From NCBI RefSeq assembly GCF_002407245.1, contig NZ_CP010681.1, forward strand, positions 2,294,001 through 2,358,000: a stretch of DNA of 64,000 bases. The letters are read 5' to 3'. A program made the translations under genes and the position numbers. This document shows, in pieces, positions 39,576 through 48,141 of this stretch; the first letter of the stretch is position 1; each line of letters starts with the position of its first letter. This DNA comes from Phaeobacter piscinae (GTDB lineage: Bacteria; Pseudomonadota; Alphaproteobacteria; Rhodobacterales; Rhodobacteraceae). A model generated the notes under the pieces. The model was not told the DNA's origin. It saw nothing but the letters and a program-made list of their open reading frames with translations, and did no database searches.

Positions 39576-40760
39576 TCAGGCGTCCGCTTTGGCCTCCACA
39601 GCGGTGGCGGCCTGATCAAGCCGGGTGAAGGCCTCAGCGATATCCTCATCGGTGAGAGTCAGCGGCGGCAGCAGGCGGACCACATTGTCAGCGGCGGGCA
39701 CGGTGACCACTTCAGCCTGATAGCCTGCGGCCACCACATCGGTATTGGCCGCGACACATTTCAGACCCAGCATCAGACCGCTGCCGCGAACCTCTTCAAA
39801 GACCTGCGGATGGGCGGCCACCAGCCCTTCAAGCTTCTGGCGCAGGAGACCGGCCTTGCGGTTCACCTCGGCAAGGAATTCCGGGTCGGTGACATGATCC
39901 ATCACCGCGCAGCCCACCGCACAGCCCAGGGGATTGCCGCCATAGGTGGAGCCATGGGTGCCGGCGGTCATGCCGGAGGCGGCCTCTTCGGTGGCCAGCA
40001 CTGCGCCCAGAGGGAAGCCGCCGCCAATGCCCTTCGCCACCATCATGATGTCCGGGGTGATTCCGGCCCACTCATGGGCAAAGAGCTTGCCGGTCCGGCC
40101 CACGCCGCATTGCACCTCATCGAGGATCAGCAACAGGCCATGCTCATCACAGATCTGGCGCAGCGCCTTCAGTTCGGCGTCAGGCACCGGGCGGATGCCG
40201 CCCTCCCCCTGCACCGGTTCGATCAGAATGGCGGCGGTGTGATCGCTGATGGCGTCCGTGACCCCATCCAGATCGCCAAACATCAGATGTGTGAACCCCG
40301 GCAACATGGGCCCAAAGCCACCGGTCATCTTCTCAGAGCCGGCGGCGGAGATCCCGGCCGAGGAGCGGCCATGGAAGGAGCCGGAGAAGGTCAGGATCTC
40401 CACCCGCTCAGGCTGGCCTTTGTCGTGGAAATACTTCCGCGCCATCTTCACCGCCAGTTCGCAGGACTCTGTGCCGGAGTTGGTGAAAAACACCGTATCG
40501 GCAAAGCTGTGCTCCACCAGCCGATCCGCCAGCGCCTGCTGCTGCGGGATGTGATAGAGGTTGGAGACATGCCAGAGGGTTTCGGCCTGATCGGTCAGCG
40601 CCTTCACCAGGGCCGGATGGGCATGACCCAACGCATTCACCGCAATGCCCGCTGCCAGATCCAGAAAACGTCGCCCATCCGCCTCGATCAGCCAGGCGCC
40701 TTCGCCCTTCACGAAGCTGAGGGGCGCACGATTATAAGTGGGCAGAACGGACGGGATCAT
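39576..40760 (-). CDS. argD: Acetylornithine aminotransferase
   Basis: This PLP enzyme of arginine synthesis transaminates N-acetylornithine semialdehyde (394 residues). It shows [41 protein letters not shown] and the active-site lysine in [14 protein letters not shown]. The ATG at 40760 follows AAGGAAGATC and is preferred to 40781 and 40820. It may also act in succinyldiaminopimelate transamination, as in other ArgD/DapC enzymes. Confidence 0.94.
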   Translation of the reverse strand: MIPSVLPTYNRAPLSFVKGEGAWLIEADGRRFLDLAAGIAVNALGHAHPALVKALTDQAETLWHVSNLYHIPQQQALADRLVEHSFADTVFFTNSGTESCELAVKMARKYFHDKGQPERVEILTFSGSFHGRSSAGISAAGSEKMTGGFGPMLPGFTHLMFGDLDGVTDAISDHTAAILIEPVQGEGGIRPVPDAELKALRQICDEHGLLLILDEVQCGVGRTGKLFAHEWAGITPDIMMVAKGIGGGFPLGAVLATEEAASGMTAGTHGSTYGGNPLGCAVGCAVMDHVTDPEFLAEVNRKAGLLRQKLEGLVAAHPQVFEEVRGSGLMLGLKCVAANTDVVAAGYQAEVVTVPAADNVVRLLPPLTLTDEDIAEAFTRLDQAATAVEAKADA

Positions 40761-41096
40761 CGGGATCTTCCTTTTGGACATGTTGGGCCAAGCAGTGACG
40801 CAGCCGGGCCGCAGGGTCAACGATATTGGAGAAGTTGGATGTGCCGCAACAGGGCACGGGGGATCGGGGCCGGATTACGCGCTGTGGCGTCGGCGTCGCA
40901 GCAGAGTGATATGTGCAGCGGTGATCATGATTGCGTCCATAACGGAGGTTTTGTGAAAAGAAAAGACCGTTTGTCAGCGCGGCTGATCAATTCGAAGGTA
41001 TCAGCTGTTGCAATCGGCAGATGCGCCAGCCAGCTCACCCACGGTGCCCCCTCTGGTGGCTTGCTTTTGGTGGCAGCAACGGGCAGTGCTGGCAGC
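40761..41096. other. Gene-free interval between argD and the EamA transporter
   Basis: This 336-bp region separates divergent genes. It contains a strong AACGGAGGTTTT site directly before a GTG at 40953 that is in frame with the transporter, so part of it may be coding (see the EamA entry). No separate gene is seen. Confidence 0.4.
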
Positions 41097-42026
41097 ATGA
41101 TCAACACCCGTCAGAACCCCGCCCTCGCCGCTGCGCTGATCCTGCTCGCCACGGTGTTCATCGCAGGCACCACGCTGGTCGCCAAAGCGCTTGGCACAGA
41201 GGCTCTGGGGGCACCGCTGCATCCGCTGCAGATCAGTTTTGGCCGGTTCGTGTTTGCGTTTTTGGCGATCAGCACCCTGGTTGCGCTGCGGCGCCCCCGG
41301 TTCACCGCGCCGCATTGGGGGCTGCATCTGGGGCGCACCAGTTTTGGCTGGATGGGGGTGACGCTGATGTTTGCCGCCGTGGCTTACATCCCGCTGGCCG
41401 ATGCCACCGCGATCACCTTTCTGAACCCGGTCTTTGGCATGCTGCTGGCGATCCCCCTGCTGGGGGAAACGGTTGGGCGCTGGCGTTGGGCGGCGGCGGC
41501 GATTGCGCTTCTGGGGGCGATGGTTCTGCTGCGCCCCACCCCTGCCAGTTTTCAGCCCGCAAGCCTGCTGGCGCTGGCGGCGGCGGCGGTGATGGGGCTG
41601 GAGTTGATTTTTATCAAACGGTTGGCCGGGCGGGAGAAGCCGCTGCAGATCCTGTGGTTCAACAATCTGCTGGGGTCCCTGATTGCCAGCGTTGCGGTGA
41701 TCGCAGTCTGGCAGCCACCAACAGCCGAGCAATGGGCGTTGATGGTCGCGCTTGGCTCCATGATGGCCTGTGCGCAGGGCTGTTTCATCAATGGAATGGC
41801 GCGGGCGGATGCATCTTTTGTGGCGCCGTTCAGCTATGCCACGCTGATCTTTGCCGCGATCTATGATTTTGCCGTCTTTGCCGAGGCGCCGGATGCGATC
41901 ACCGTTCTGGGCGCGGTGATCATCCTGGCGGGCGCGGCGCTCCTGGCCTGGCGCGAGGGGCGGCAGCGGGTGCCGACCCTACATGTGGATCCGGGCGCGC
42001 AGGCGGATCAGGACTTCAGCCGGTAG
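41097..42026 (+). CDS. DMT superfamily (EamA domain) transporter
   Basis: This inner-membrane transporter of about 309 residues has two EamA repeats (ten predicted helices). The repeat features are IPLADATAITFLNPVFGMLLA in the first half (shown in two pieces: IPLADATAIT, FLNPVFGML) and APFSYATLIFAAIYDF in the second. The substrate is unknown. The ATG at 41097 has a poor ribosome site, and a GTG at 40953 with a strong GGAGG would add 48 residues. The 3' end overlaps the convergent ABC-2 gene by 19 bp. Confidence 0.8.
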   Translation: MINTRQNPALAAALILLATVFIAGTTLVAKALGTEALGAPLHPLQISFGRFVFAFLAISTLVALRRPRFTAPHWGLHLGRTSFGWMGVTLMFAAVAYIPLADATAITFLNPVFGMLLAIPLLGETVGRWRWAAAAIALLGAMVLLRPTPASFQPASLLALAAAAVMGLELIFIKRLAGREKPLQILWFNNLLGSLIASVAVIAVWQPPTAEQWALMVALGSMMACAQGCFINGMARADASFVAPFSYATLIFAAIYDFAVFAEAPDAITVLGAVIILAGAALLAWREGRQRVPTLHVDPGAQADQDFSR

Positions 42027-42844
42027 CCGCTGCGCAGCATCAGCCAGGCCAATGTGCCAATCGCCGCACTGGACAGACTGCAAACCAGCAGTCCGAGCAG
42101 AGGGGAGCTGTCGGAGGTGCCGATCACCCCGAATCGCACCCCGTCGATCAGGTAGAACACCGGGTTGAGATGTGACAGCAGCCGCAGCACCGGCGGCAGC
42201 GCCTCCACCGAATAGAAGGTGCCCGAAAGAAAGGCGAGCGGGGTCACAATGAAATTGGTGATCGCCGCCATCTGATCGAATTTCTCGGCAAAGACACCGG
42301 CGACAATGCCCAGCCCGCCCAGAAACAGCGCACCAAGCACCACGAACAGCAGGGCCACCAGCGGATGTTCCGGCACCACACCCAGCACCAGCATCAACCC
42401 GGTGCCAATGCCCAGCGCGACAAGAACGCCGCGCGCCACCGCCCCGGCCAGATAGCCAAGCAGGATTTCAAACCCCGACAAGGGTGGCATCAGCGTATCG
42501 ACGATATTGCCCTGCACCTTGGTGATCACAATCGACGATGACGTATTGGCAAAAGCATTCTGAATCACCGTCATCATCATGATACCGGGGGCCAGAAATT
42601 CGATGAAGGGCACGCCCATAACATCGCCCCGCCCCGGACCAATGGCAATATTGAAAATCATCAGGAACAGCGCCGCCGTCACCATTGGCGCCATCAGCGT
42701 TTGGGTCCAGACCACCAGAAACCGGGTGATTTCGCGCCGCGCCAGCGTGCGCAGACCCAGCCAGTTCATCCGCCCGAAGCGCCGCTCTCCAAGGGCGATG
42801 GCCGGTGTCGCCGGTGCTGTCTGCTCTGGGGTGTGCTGTACCAT
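42008..42844 (-). CDS. ABC-2 type transporter permease (orphan)
   Basis: This is a six-helix ABC-2 permease of 278 residues (FLVVWTQTLMAPMVTAALF near the N-terminus, then ITKVQGNIVDTLMPPLSGFE). The family transports polysaccharides, lipids or drugs. No ATPase gene is adjacent, so the partner must be encoded elsewhere. It is convergent with the EamA gene and overlaps its end. Confidence 0.85.
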   Translation of the reverse strand: MVQHTPEQTAPATPAIALGERRFGRMNWLGLRTLARREITRFLVVWTQTLMAPMVTAALFLMIFNIAIGPGRGDVMGVPFIEFLAPGIMMMTVIQNAFANTSSSIVITKVQGNIVDTLMPPLSGFEILLGYLAGAVARGVLVALGIGTGLMLVLGVVPEHPLVALLFVVLGALFLGGLGIVAGVFAEKFDQMAAITNFIVTPLAFLSGTFYSVEALPPVLRLLSHLNPVFYLIDGVRFGVIGTSDSSPLLGLLVCSLSSAAIGTLAWLMLRSGYRLKS

Positions 42845-43159
42845 GTCGCGCCTCTTTGCTTATCTGCGGGGACTATCTGTGGGCCAATCTTGTGGGCTTA
42901 CTGGTCGGTGACGGCCCCAGGTCGTCCTCATCGGTCGATCCTCTGCGTCAAACCATGCCCACCCTGCCGGGGCAAGCGGCTTTCACACCCAAAGCGCCTC
43001 TGCCAAAGGCTGGCAGGGGCCAATAAGGACCAAGAGAGCAGACCCCGAGGCGCAAGACGCCCTTGTAACTCGGCACGCAGTGATTAGAATAGGGGCCTGA
43101 TACGGAATTCGATGGCGGCCGCAGGATCTGGGGCCGCTTTTAGCTTGGAAAGGCAACAG
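42845..43159. other. Interval between the ABC-2 permease and gcrA
   Basis: This 315-bp region upstream of gcrA holds its candidate promoter. I see no additional gene. Confidence 0.4.
43063..43090 (+). promoter_or_regulatory. Candidate promoter of gcrA
   Basis: TTGTAA and TAGAAT are spaced 16 bp apart, about 70 bp before the gcrA ATG. It was matched by eye to the sigma-70 consensus. Confidence 0.4.
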
Positions 43160-43768
43160 ATGTCCTGGACAGACGAGCGCGTCGAACTGCTCAAGAAAAT
43201 GTGGGGCGAAGGGCAATCTGCAAGCCAGATCGCCAAGGAACTGGGCGGCGTGACCCGCAACGCCGTGATTGGCAAGGTGCATCGCCTGGGACTGTCCAAC
43301 CGCAACAGCGGTACGGCCAAACCCGCCGCCGAGCCCAAGGAAAAACCCGCCGCGGCACCAAAACCGGCGCCCGCCGCAGCTGCGGCCGCACCGGCGAAGC
43401 CCAAGCCGCAGCCCAAGACCGAACCGGCCCGCCCGGTGACGCCTGAGCCTGCGGCCTCTGCCGAAGGTCGCCCGGCCACGCCTGCACGCCGCCAGATCAT
43501 TCCGGCCGGCCAGCCGCTGCCGCCGCAGCCCTCGGCCAATGAAATCAGCCCCGAAGCGCTGGCCAAGGTCAATGAGATCGAGAAAAAGGCCAAGAAGCTG
43601 GGCCTGATGGAACTGACCGAGCGGACGTGCAAATGGCCCGTGGGCGATCCCGCGACCGAGGATTTCTGGTTCTGCGGCCTGCCTGTTCAGCAGGGCAAAC
43701 CCTATTGCGAAGCCCATGTCGGTGTGGCGTTCCAGCCGATGAGCGCACGCCGCGACCGCAAACGGTAA
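43160..43768 (+). CDS. gcrA: GcrA cell cycle regulator
   Basis: This is an alphaproteobacterial regulator of 202 residues that works with RNA polymerase sigma-70 at CcrM-methylated promoters. The N-terminal helix-turn-helix is SWTDERVELLKKMW followed by ASQIAKELGGVTRNAVIGKV. A Pro/Ala/Lys-rich linker spans about residues 55-115. The C-terminal Cys/His-containing domain (TCKWPVGDPATEDFWFCGLP) is typical. An AAAGGCAAC site precedes the ATG. Terminator follows. Confidence 0.92.
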   Translation: MSWTDERVELLKKMWGEGQSASQIAKELGGVTRNAVIGKVHRLGLSNRNSGTAKPAAEPKEKPAAAPKPAPAAAAAAPAKPKPQPKTEPARPVTPEPAASAEGRPATPARRQIIPAGQPLPPQPSANEISPEALAKVNEIEKKAKKLGLMELTERTCKWPVGDPATEDFWFCGLPVQQGKPYCEAHVGVAFQPMSARRDRKR

Positions 43769-43818
43769 ACTGCGGGTCGGCCTCGACCTTGCAGAAGATC
43801 GGCCATCGCTTGAAGATC

Positions 43819-43855
43819 AAAACAGCGCCTCGGATTGCTCCGGGGCGCTGTTTTC
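43819..43855 (+). terminator. Intrinsic terminator of gcrA
   Basis: AAAACAGCGCC and GGGCGCTGTTTT form the stem around a CGGATTGCTCCG inner loop. It is likely bidirectional. Confidence 0.85.
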
Positions 43856-43923
43856 TTTGGGCTCTGCCGTTTGGGGAGGGTGCAGGGTATAGCCCCTGCT
43901 CTCTCCCTAACGGATCGCCCGGA

Positions 43924-44442
43924 TCAGCCCTGTTCCGGGGCGGAGGATGTGAAGTTCGGGATCACATTCTTGGAGGCGTCCGCTGGTTCAATCTCGGGCC
44001 AGTTGCCCTGAGCAAGGTTGATATTGCCGGGAATATCCTCTTCCCAGAAGCCAACAACGTTTTTGGTGATGTTGAGGTACAGCTTGTCATCCACGATGCG
44101 CCACAGGTTTGGATTGCCCGGAACCTTGCCCCCCTTAGAGACGCCATAGGCGCAGTGACCGTCATATTGCGGCGCGTAATACTCCGGGTTGGCCGCAAAC
44201 TTGTCGCGGTTCTCTGCACTGGAGAAAGCGAAGGTGGCGCCGTTATGCTCAGCCGTGTAGGCCGCATTGCCCGGCACCGCTGCGGGCTGGGCGCTGCCAA
44301 CGGGGTTCTGCGCCAGATCGCGGTAGGCCACAACGTCATAGCCGGAGACCGCAAAGCCGGTGCTGTCGATATATTGATCCCCGGCAAAGGCAGGCAGACC
44401 AAAGGAGGCAGCGGCAAGGGCGGCAAAGAGAACGCGTTTCAT
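43924..44442 (-). CDS. YHS domain-containing secreted protein
   Basis: This is a 172-residue protein with a signal peptide (residues 1-20, ending LPAFA) and a YHS-type domain (YDVVAYRDLAQN, GATFAFSSAENRDKFAANP). YHS domains are proposed metal-binding modules. The mature protein has a single obvious Cys (HCAYGVSKGGK). It would act in the periplasm, and its function is unknown. Confidence 0.8.
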   Translation of the reverse strand: MKRVLFAALAAASFGLPAFAGDQYIDSTGFAVSGYDVVAYRDLAQNPVGSAQPAAVPGNAAYTAEHNGATFAFSSAENRDKFAANPEYYAPQYDGHCAYGVSKGGKVPGNPNLWRIVDDKLYLNITKNVVGFWEEDIPGNINLAQGNWPEIEPADASKNVIPNFTSSAPEQG

Positions 44443-44835
44443 AGACTATCCTTTCAAGGGCACGGGTCAAAGGGCTCCCGGGCAAAACTGTACGCCGACC
44501 ATCACAGCCGGGCTGGCTAGACAATATTCAGATCCGCCGCGATGCGAAGGGGGGCTCACGCCCCTGTGTCCGATACGGAGCCTGCGTGATCTGAGGCGTA
44601 TGTTTTGTTACAGGCGGGTTCTGGGTGGAGATATTTGCTGCGGAGTCATGACATCGACGCTAGCTACCTTGGCCCAGCGATGGTCAACAAAAAGTGTAGG
44701 CGGCAGACCTTCCAGTCATTGGAATTTTGCGCGGCCTGCTTATGTTTTGCACAATGCCGCGTTGCCCCTTCCTTCGGGGCGGCGCAACATGCCCGACTGA
44801 CACATTCGAAAACCGTTTTAAAACAAGGCCAACAG
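44443..44835. other. Interval between the YHS gene and yghU-like gene
   Basis: This 393-bp region is upstream of both divergent genes. It contains a GTTGCCCC/GGGGCGGCGCAAC hairpin near 44760-44786. No gene is convincing: an in-frame plus-strand extension of the transferase back to 44605 has no family resemblance. Confidence 0.4.
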
Positions 44836-45717
44836 ATGAGTGACACAACCTACACCCCGCCAAAAGTCTGGACTTGGGAACAGGAAAGCGGCGGCCGCTT
44901 TGCCTCAATCAACCGTCCCATTGCCGGGGCCACCCATGATAAGGAACTGCCGGTGGGCGAGCATCCCTATCAGCTCTATTCACTGGCCACACCCAACGGG
45001 GTGAAGGTCACGGTGATGCTGGAGGAGCTGCTGGCCGCAGGTCACAGTGGCTCCGAATATGACGCCTGGCTGATCAATATCGGCGAAGGAGATCAGTTTG
45101 GCTCCGGTTTTGTCGAGGTCAATCCGAACTCCAAGATCCCGGCATTGATGGACCGCAGCGGCGATGCACCGGTACGGGTGTTTGAATCCGGCTCAATCCT
45201 GGTGCATCTGGCGGAGAAATTCGACGCCTTCCTGCCCAAGGAGGGGGCCGCGCGCGCCGAGGTGATGAACTGGCTGTTCTGGCAGATGGGCAGCGCGCCT
45301 TATCTCGGCGGTGGCTTTGGCCATTTCTATGCCTATGCGCCGGAGAAATACGAATACCCGATCAATCGCTTCTCGATGGAAGCCAAACGCCAATTGGATG
45401 TGCTGGACCGGCAGCTGGCCGACAACCGATATATCGCGGGAGAGGATTACTCCATCGCCGATATGGCGATCTGGGCCTGGTACGGCCAGCTGGTGCTGGG
45501 CCGTCTTTATGAGGCGGCAGAGTTCCTGGACGTGGAGAGCTACACCCATGTGCTGCGTTGGGCGAAGGAAATCGACGCGCGTCCAGCGGTGTCACGGGGC
45601 CGCATGGTCAACCGGGCCTTTGGTGAGTTGCACACCCAGTTGCGCGAACGTCACGATGCGTCCGATTTTGAGACCAAGACACAGGACAAGCTGGAACCGG
45701 CTGACGCGGACAGCTGA
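44836..45717 (+). CDS. yghU: Glutathione S-transferase, YghU type
   Basis: This is a Nu-class-like glutathione transferase with disulfide-bond oxidoreductase activity in E. coli YghU (293 residues). The extended N-terminus (TYTPPKVWTWEQESGGRFAS) and the segment LATPNGVKVTVMLEEL are diagnostic. GSILVHLAEK and the C-terminal helical domain follow. The start at 44836 is chosen because the preceding in-frame residues are not family-like, and the ribosome site is AAGG. Confidence 0.92.
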   Translation: MSDTTYTPPKVWTWEQESGGRFASINRPIAGATHDKELPVGEHPYQLYSLATPNGVKVTVMLEELLAAGHSGSEYDAWLINIGEGDQFGSGFVEVNPNSKIPALMDRSGDAPVRVFESGSILVHLAEKFDAFLPKEGAARAEVMNWLFWQMGSAPYLGGGFGHFYAYAPEKYEYPINRFSMEAKRQLDVLDRQLADNRYIAGEDYSIADMAIWAWYGQLVLGRLYEAAEFLDVESYTHVLRWAKEIDARPAVSRGRMVNRAFGELHTQLRERHDASDFETKTQDKLEPADADS

Positions 45718-45722
45718 CCGCG

Positions 45723-45742
45723 GGCGGGGTCGCCCCGCCTTT
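45723..45742 (+). terminator. Hairpin after yghU
   Basis: GGCGGGG-TCG-CCCCGCC followed by TTTC. A second stem (ACATCGCG with CGCGATGT, 45764-45793) follows and is more T-rich downstream. Confidence 0.55.
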
Positions 45743-45814
45743 CACCACGGCAGAAGACACTGGACATCGCGGCCCCGAGCAGGGTCGCGATGTTTCTGTT
45801 TGAGACCTACTGCC

Positions 45815-46612
45815 TCAGCTGAGCCGAGGCGGGTTTTCCGGGTCGCGTCCGGGGGCCGACGGCAGCACCGGTTCCGCCGGTTGCGGCAGATCAAACCGCA
45901 GCCCGGCCTGCGCCAGCCGCGCGGCCATCGCATCGCTGCTGGCAAAGAAGCCGACATCCAGCGCACCCGCCTCAACCCCGGAGAAGGTCAGCGCCTCTCC
46001 CACCGCCTTGGCCAATGCGGATTGCGCGGCCTCCTTGGCATCAACAAATCCGAGGAGATGGCCCTGCCCGCCGCCACGATAGTGCAGTCCCACCAGATAG
46101 GCGGATTGTGCCAGCCCCACAGCCGTGGCGAGTTTGGTGTCAAGCGCCGTGATCAGCATCTCCGGCAGGCCCTTGGGCGCGGTGATCGCCTCAATCGCGG
46201 CATCGACCTCAGCCGGGGTCTGGCCCAGCGTGTCATGCAGCCAGGCCACCGCCTCAGCAGGGATCAAGATCGCGGACGGCGCCACATCAAGGTTAACACC
46301 AAGGCCAATTTTGGCCCCTGCCCCCTGCCCCGCCAGCATCTGCACCACAACCCGACCCGACAAAGCGGCATAAGGAACGATGCGCCCGGCGAATTCTGCC
46401 AGCCGGTCCTCGCGATCAAACACCAGTGCAAAGGTGCCATCGGAGGTCTCGAACAGCTCCGGCGCAATGGTGTCGCCCTCGGGTTCTTTGGTCAGCATCA
46501 GGAATAATTCGCTATCTGCCAGCCGCTCGTAGAACCGCAGGCGGGCCGCATCGTCCTGGGGGGCGGCCAGCATTGCGGCGTGGCTGTGATCCAGAGGGGT
46601 GGCGTCAGTCAT
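45815..46612 (-). CDS. SseB family protein
   Basis: This is a 265-residue protein with an N-terminal SseB-type domain (LRFYERLADSELFLMLTKEP, then FALVFDREDRLAEFA). SseB was linked to serine sensitivity in E. coli, but the biochemical role is unknown. Its start overlaps the stop of the upstream uracil-DNA glycosylase-like gene (ATGA), so the two are cotranscribed. Confidence 0.78.
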   Translation of the reverse strand: MTDATPLDHSHAAMLAAPQDDAARLRFYERLADSELFLMLTKEPEGDTIAPELFETSDGTFALVFDREDRLAEFAGRIVPYAALSGRVVVQMLAGQGAGAKIGLGVNLDVAPSAILIPAEAVAWLHDTLGQTPAEVDAAIEAITAPKGLPEMLITALDTKLATAVGLAQSAYLVGLHYRGGGQGHLLGFVDAKEAAQSALAKAVGEALTFSGVEAGALDVGFFASSDAMAARLAQAGLRFDLPQPAEPVLPSAPGRDPENPPRLS

Positions 46613-47202
46613 GATATCAGCTCCTGAACCCGGGCGCGCAGGACCGGCAGCAAGTCGGTCTCAAACCAGGGATTGCGTTTCAGCCATGCGGTATTGCGCC
46701 AGGACGGATGTGGCAAGGGAAACTCTTGCGGCGCATGGTCTCGCCAGCCTTCAACCCGCGCCTGCACCGACTGTTTACCGCCCAGATGATAGCTGTGGGC
46801 ATAGCCGCCAACCAGCACGCGCAGACCAATATTGGGCAGGCTGGTCATCACCCGATCATGCCAGGTGGTGCGACAGATTGCTGGGGGCGGCAGATCCGCC
46901 TTTTTTGCGGAATAGCCCGGAAAACAGAAGGCCATCGGCACGATTGCCACAAGCGACTGGTCGTAGAATTGCGCCTCACTCAACCCCAGCCACTCCCGCA
47001 GGCGATCCCCGGACGGATCGGTAAAGGGGCGACCGCTGGCGTGAACGCGCGCGCCCGGTGCCTGACCGGCGATCAGGATACGCGCGGCACTGTCGAACCA
47101 GGCAACCGGGCGCGGGCTGTGCCGGGTCACGGTTGCGGCAAACCGTTCCGCACATAGCCGACAGGCGCGAATCTCCTGCCTCAGATCCTCGATTGTGGTC
47201 AT
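46609..47202 (-). CDS. Uracil-DNA glycosylase family protein (Fe-S type)
   Basis: This 197-residue protein of the uracil-DNA glycosylase superfamily has four Cys (14, 17, 93 and 110) spaced as in family 4 enzymes, which carry a 4Fe-4S cluster. Motif 1 is GQAPG at 46-50 (Gln in place of the usual Glu) and motif 2 is HPSWRNT near the C-terminus. The Gln replacement makes the exact activity uncertain. It is coupled to SseB by overlapping codons. Confidence 0.85.
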   Translation of the reverse strand: MTTIEDLRQEIRACRLCAERFAATVTRHSPRPVAWFDSAARILIAGQAPGARVHASGRPFTDPSGDRLREWLGLSEAQFYDQSLVAIVPMAFCFPGYSAKKADLPPPAICRTTWHDRVMTSLPNIGLRVLVGGYAHSYHLGGKQSVQARVEGWRDHAPQEFPLPHPSWRNTAWLKRNPWFETDLLPVLRARVQELIS

Positions 47203-47320
47203 CTCTGCCCCCTGTTATCTGCCCGTTCGCAGCCTCATGGCACCCTGTCTGTTCGCCTGCCATGCAGCCTGCAAGAACGTCGCCATGTGATCAAAGCCGC
47301 GTCATCTGACTAACGGAGCG

Positions 47321-47359
47321 TTGATAAATCCCACAACAATTGGACATAATATGGTCCAA
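47321..47359 (+). promoter_or_regulatory. Candidate kpsT promoter with an operator-like palindrome
   Basis: TTGATA (47321-47326) and CATAAT (47345-47350) are 18 bp apart. The palindrome TTGGAC-ATAATATG-GTCCAA (47340-47359) covers the -10 region, which is a typical repressor position. The predicted leader to kpsT is about 120 bp. Confidence 0.45.
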
Positions 47360-47481
47360 ATAGCAGCCTATATCGTTAACACAAATCTGTTAGTGCAGGC
47401 ATAAGGCCGTCGGGATCCGCCTGGCGCATCATGAGGACGAGAGACCCCGGAACGGGGCCGAGAGCAGCACCGGAACACGCG

Positions 47482-48141
47482 ATGCTTGAGTTTGAAAACG
47501 TGAGCAAGTCCTTCTGGACCGGCACCCAGCGCAAGGTGATCCTTGACCGGGTGTCCTTTCGCGTTGACCTCGGCAAATCCATGGGGGTGCTGGCGCCCAA
47601 TGGCACCGGCAAGACCACCTTGATCAATATGATGGCCGGGCTGGAGAAACCCGATGAGGGTGAAATTCGCCATGGCTGCCGGATCTCGTTTCCACTGGGG
47701 TTTATGGGCGGGGTGATCAACCGCCTGTCGGCGATGGCCAATGCCCGCTATATCGCCAATCTCTACGGGTTGGATCCCGATTACGTCGAAGCCTATTGTC
47801 GCTGGCTCTGTGGGCTGGGCGAGTATTTTGACCAACCTGTCGGCACCTATTCCTCCGGTATGCGGGCACGGTTCAGTTTTGCGCTGATGCTGGCGCTGGA
47901 TTTTGATATCTTCCTCATCGATGAGGGAATGCCCAGCACCACGGATGTGGAATTCAACAAGAAAGCCGGGTCAATCCTGCAGGAACGGCTTGAAACCACC
48001 ACCATTATCATGGTGTCGCACCAGCCAAAGACGCTGGAGAAATTTGTTCGTTCTGCGGCTGTTCTGGTGGATGGCCAGTTGCATATGTTTGAAACCTTGG
48101 AAGAAGCGAAACAGCTCTATGACTACCAAACCCAAGGCTAA
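47482..48141 (+). CDS. kpsT: Capsule polysaccharide export ATPase (KpsT-like)
   Basis: This is the ABC ATPase of a group 2/3-type capsular polysaccharide exporter (219 residues). It has Walker A LAPNGTGKTTL, the KpsT-type signature YSSGMRARFSFAL, and Walker B FLIDEGMP. The start MLEFENVSKSF at 47482 gives the family N-terminus. The frame upstream (from 47431) lacks family similarity. It overlaps kpsE by 23 bp. The membrane partner kpsM is not adjacent. Confidence 0.88.
   Translation: MLEFENVSKSFWTGTQRKVILDRVSFRVDLGKSMGVLAPNGTGKTTLINMMAGLEKPDEGEIRHGCRISFPLGFMGGVINRLSAMANARYIANLYGLDPDYVEAYCRWLCGLGEYFDQPVGTYSSGMRARFSFALMLALDFDIFLIDEGMPSTTDVEFNKKAGSILQERLETTTIIMVSHQPKTLEKFVRSAAVLVDGQLHMFETLEEAKQLYDYQTQG

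Noticed and set aside
39411..41096. A long plus-strand frame continuing upstream of the EamA gene across argD
   Set aside because: It lies antisense to argD over most of its length and has no similarity to any family. Only the part from 40953 is considered.
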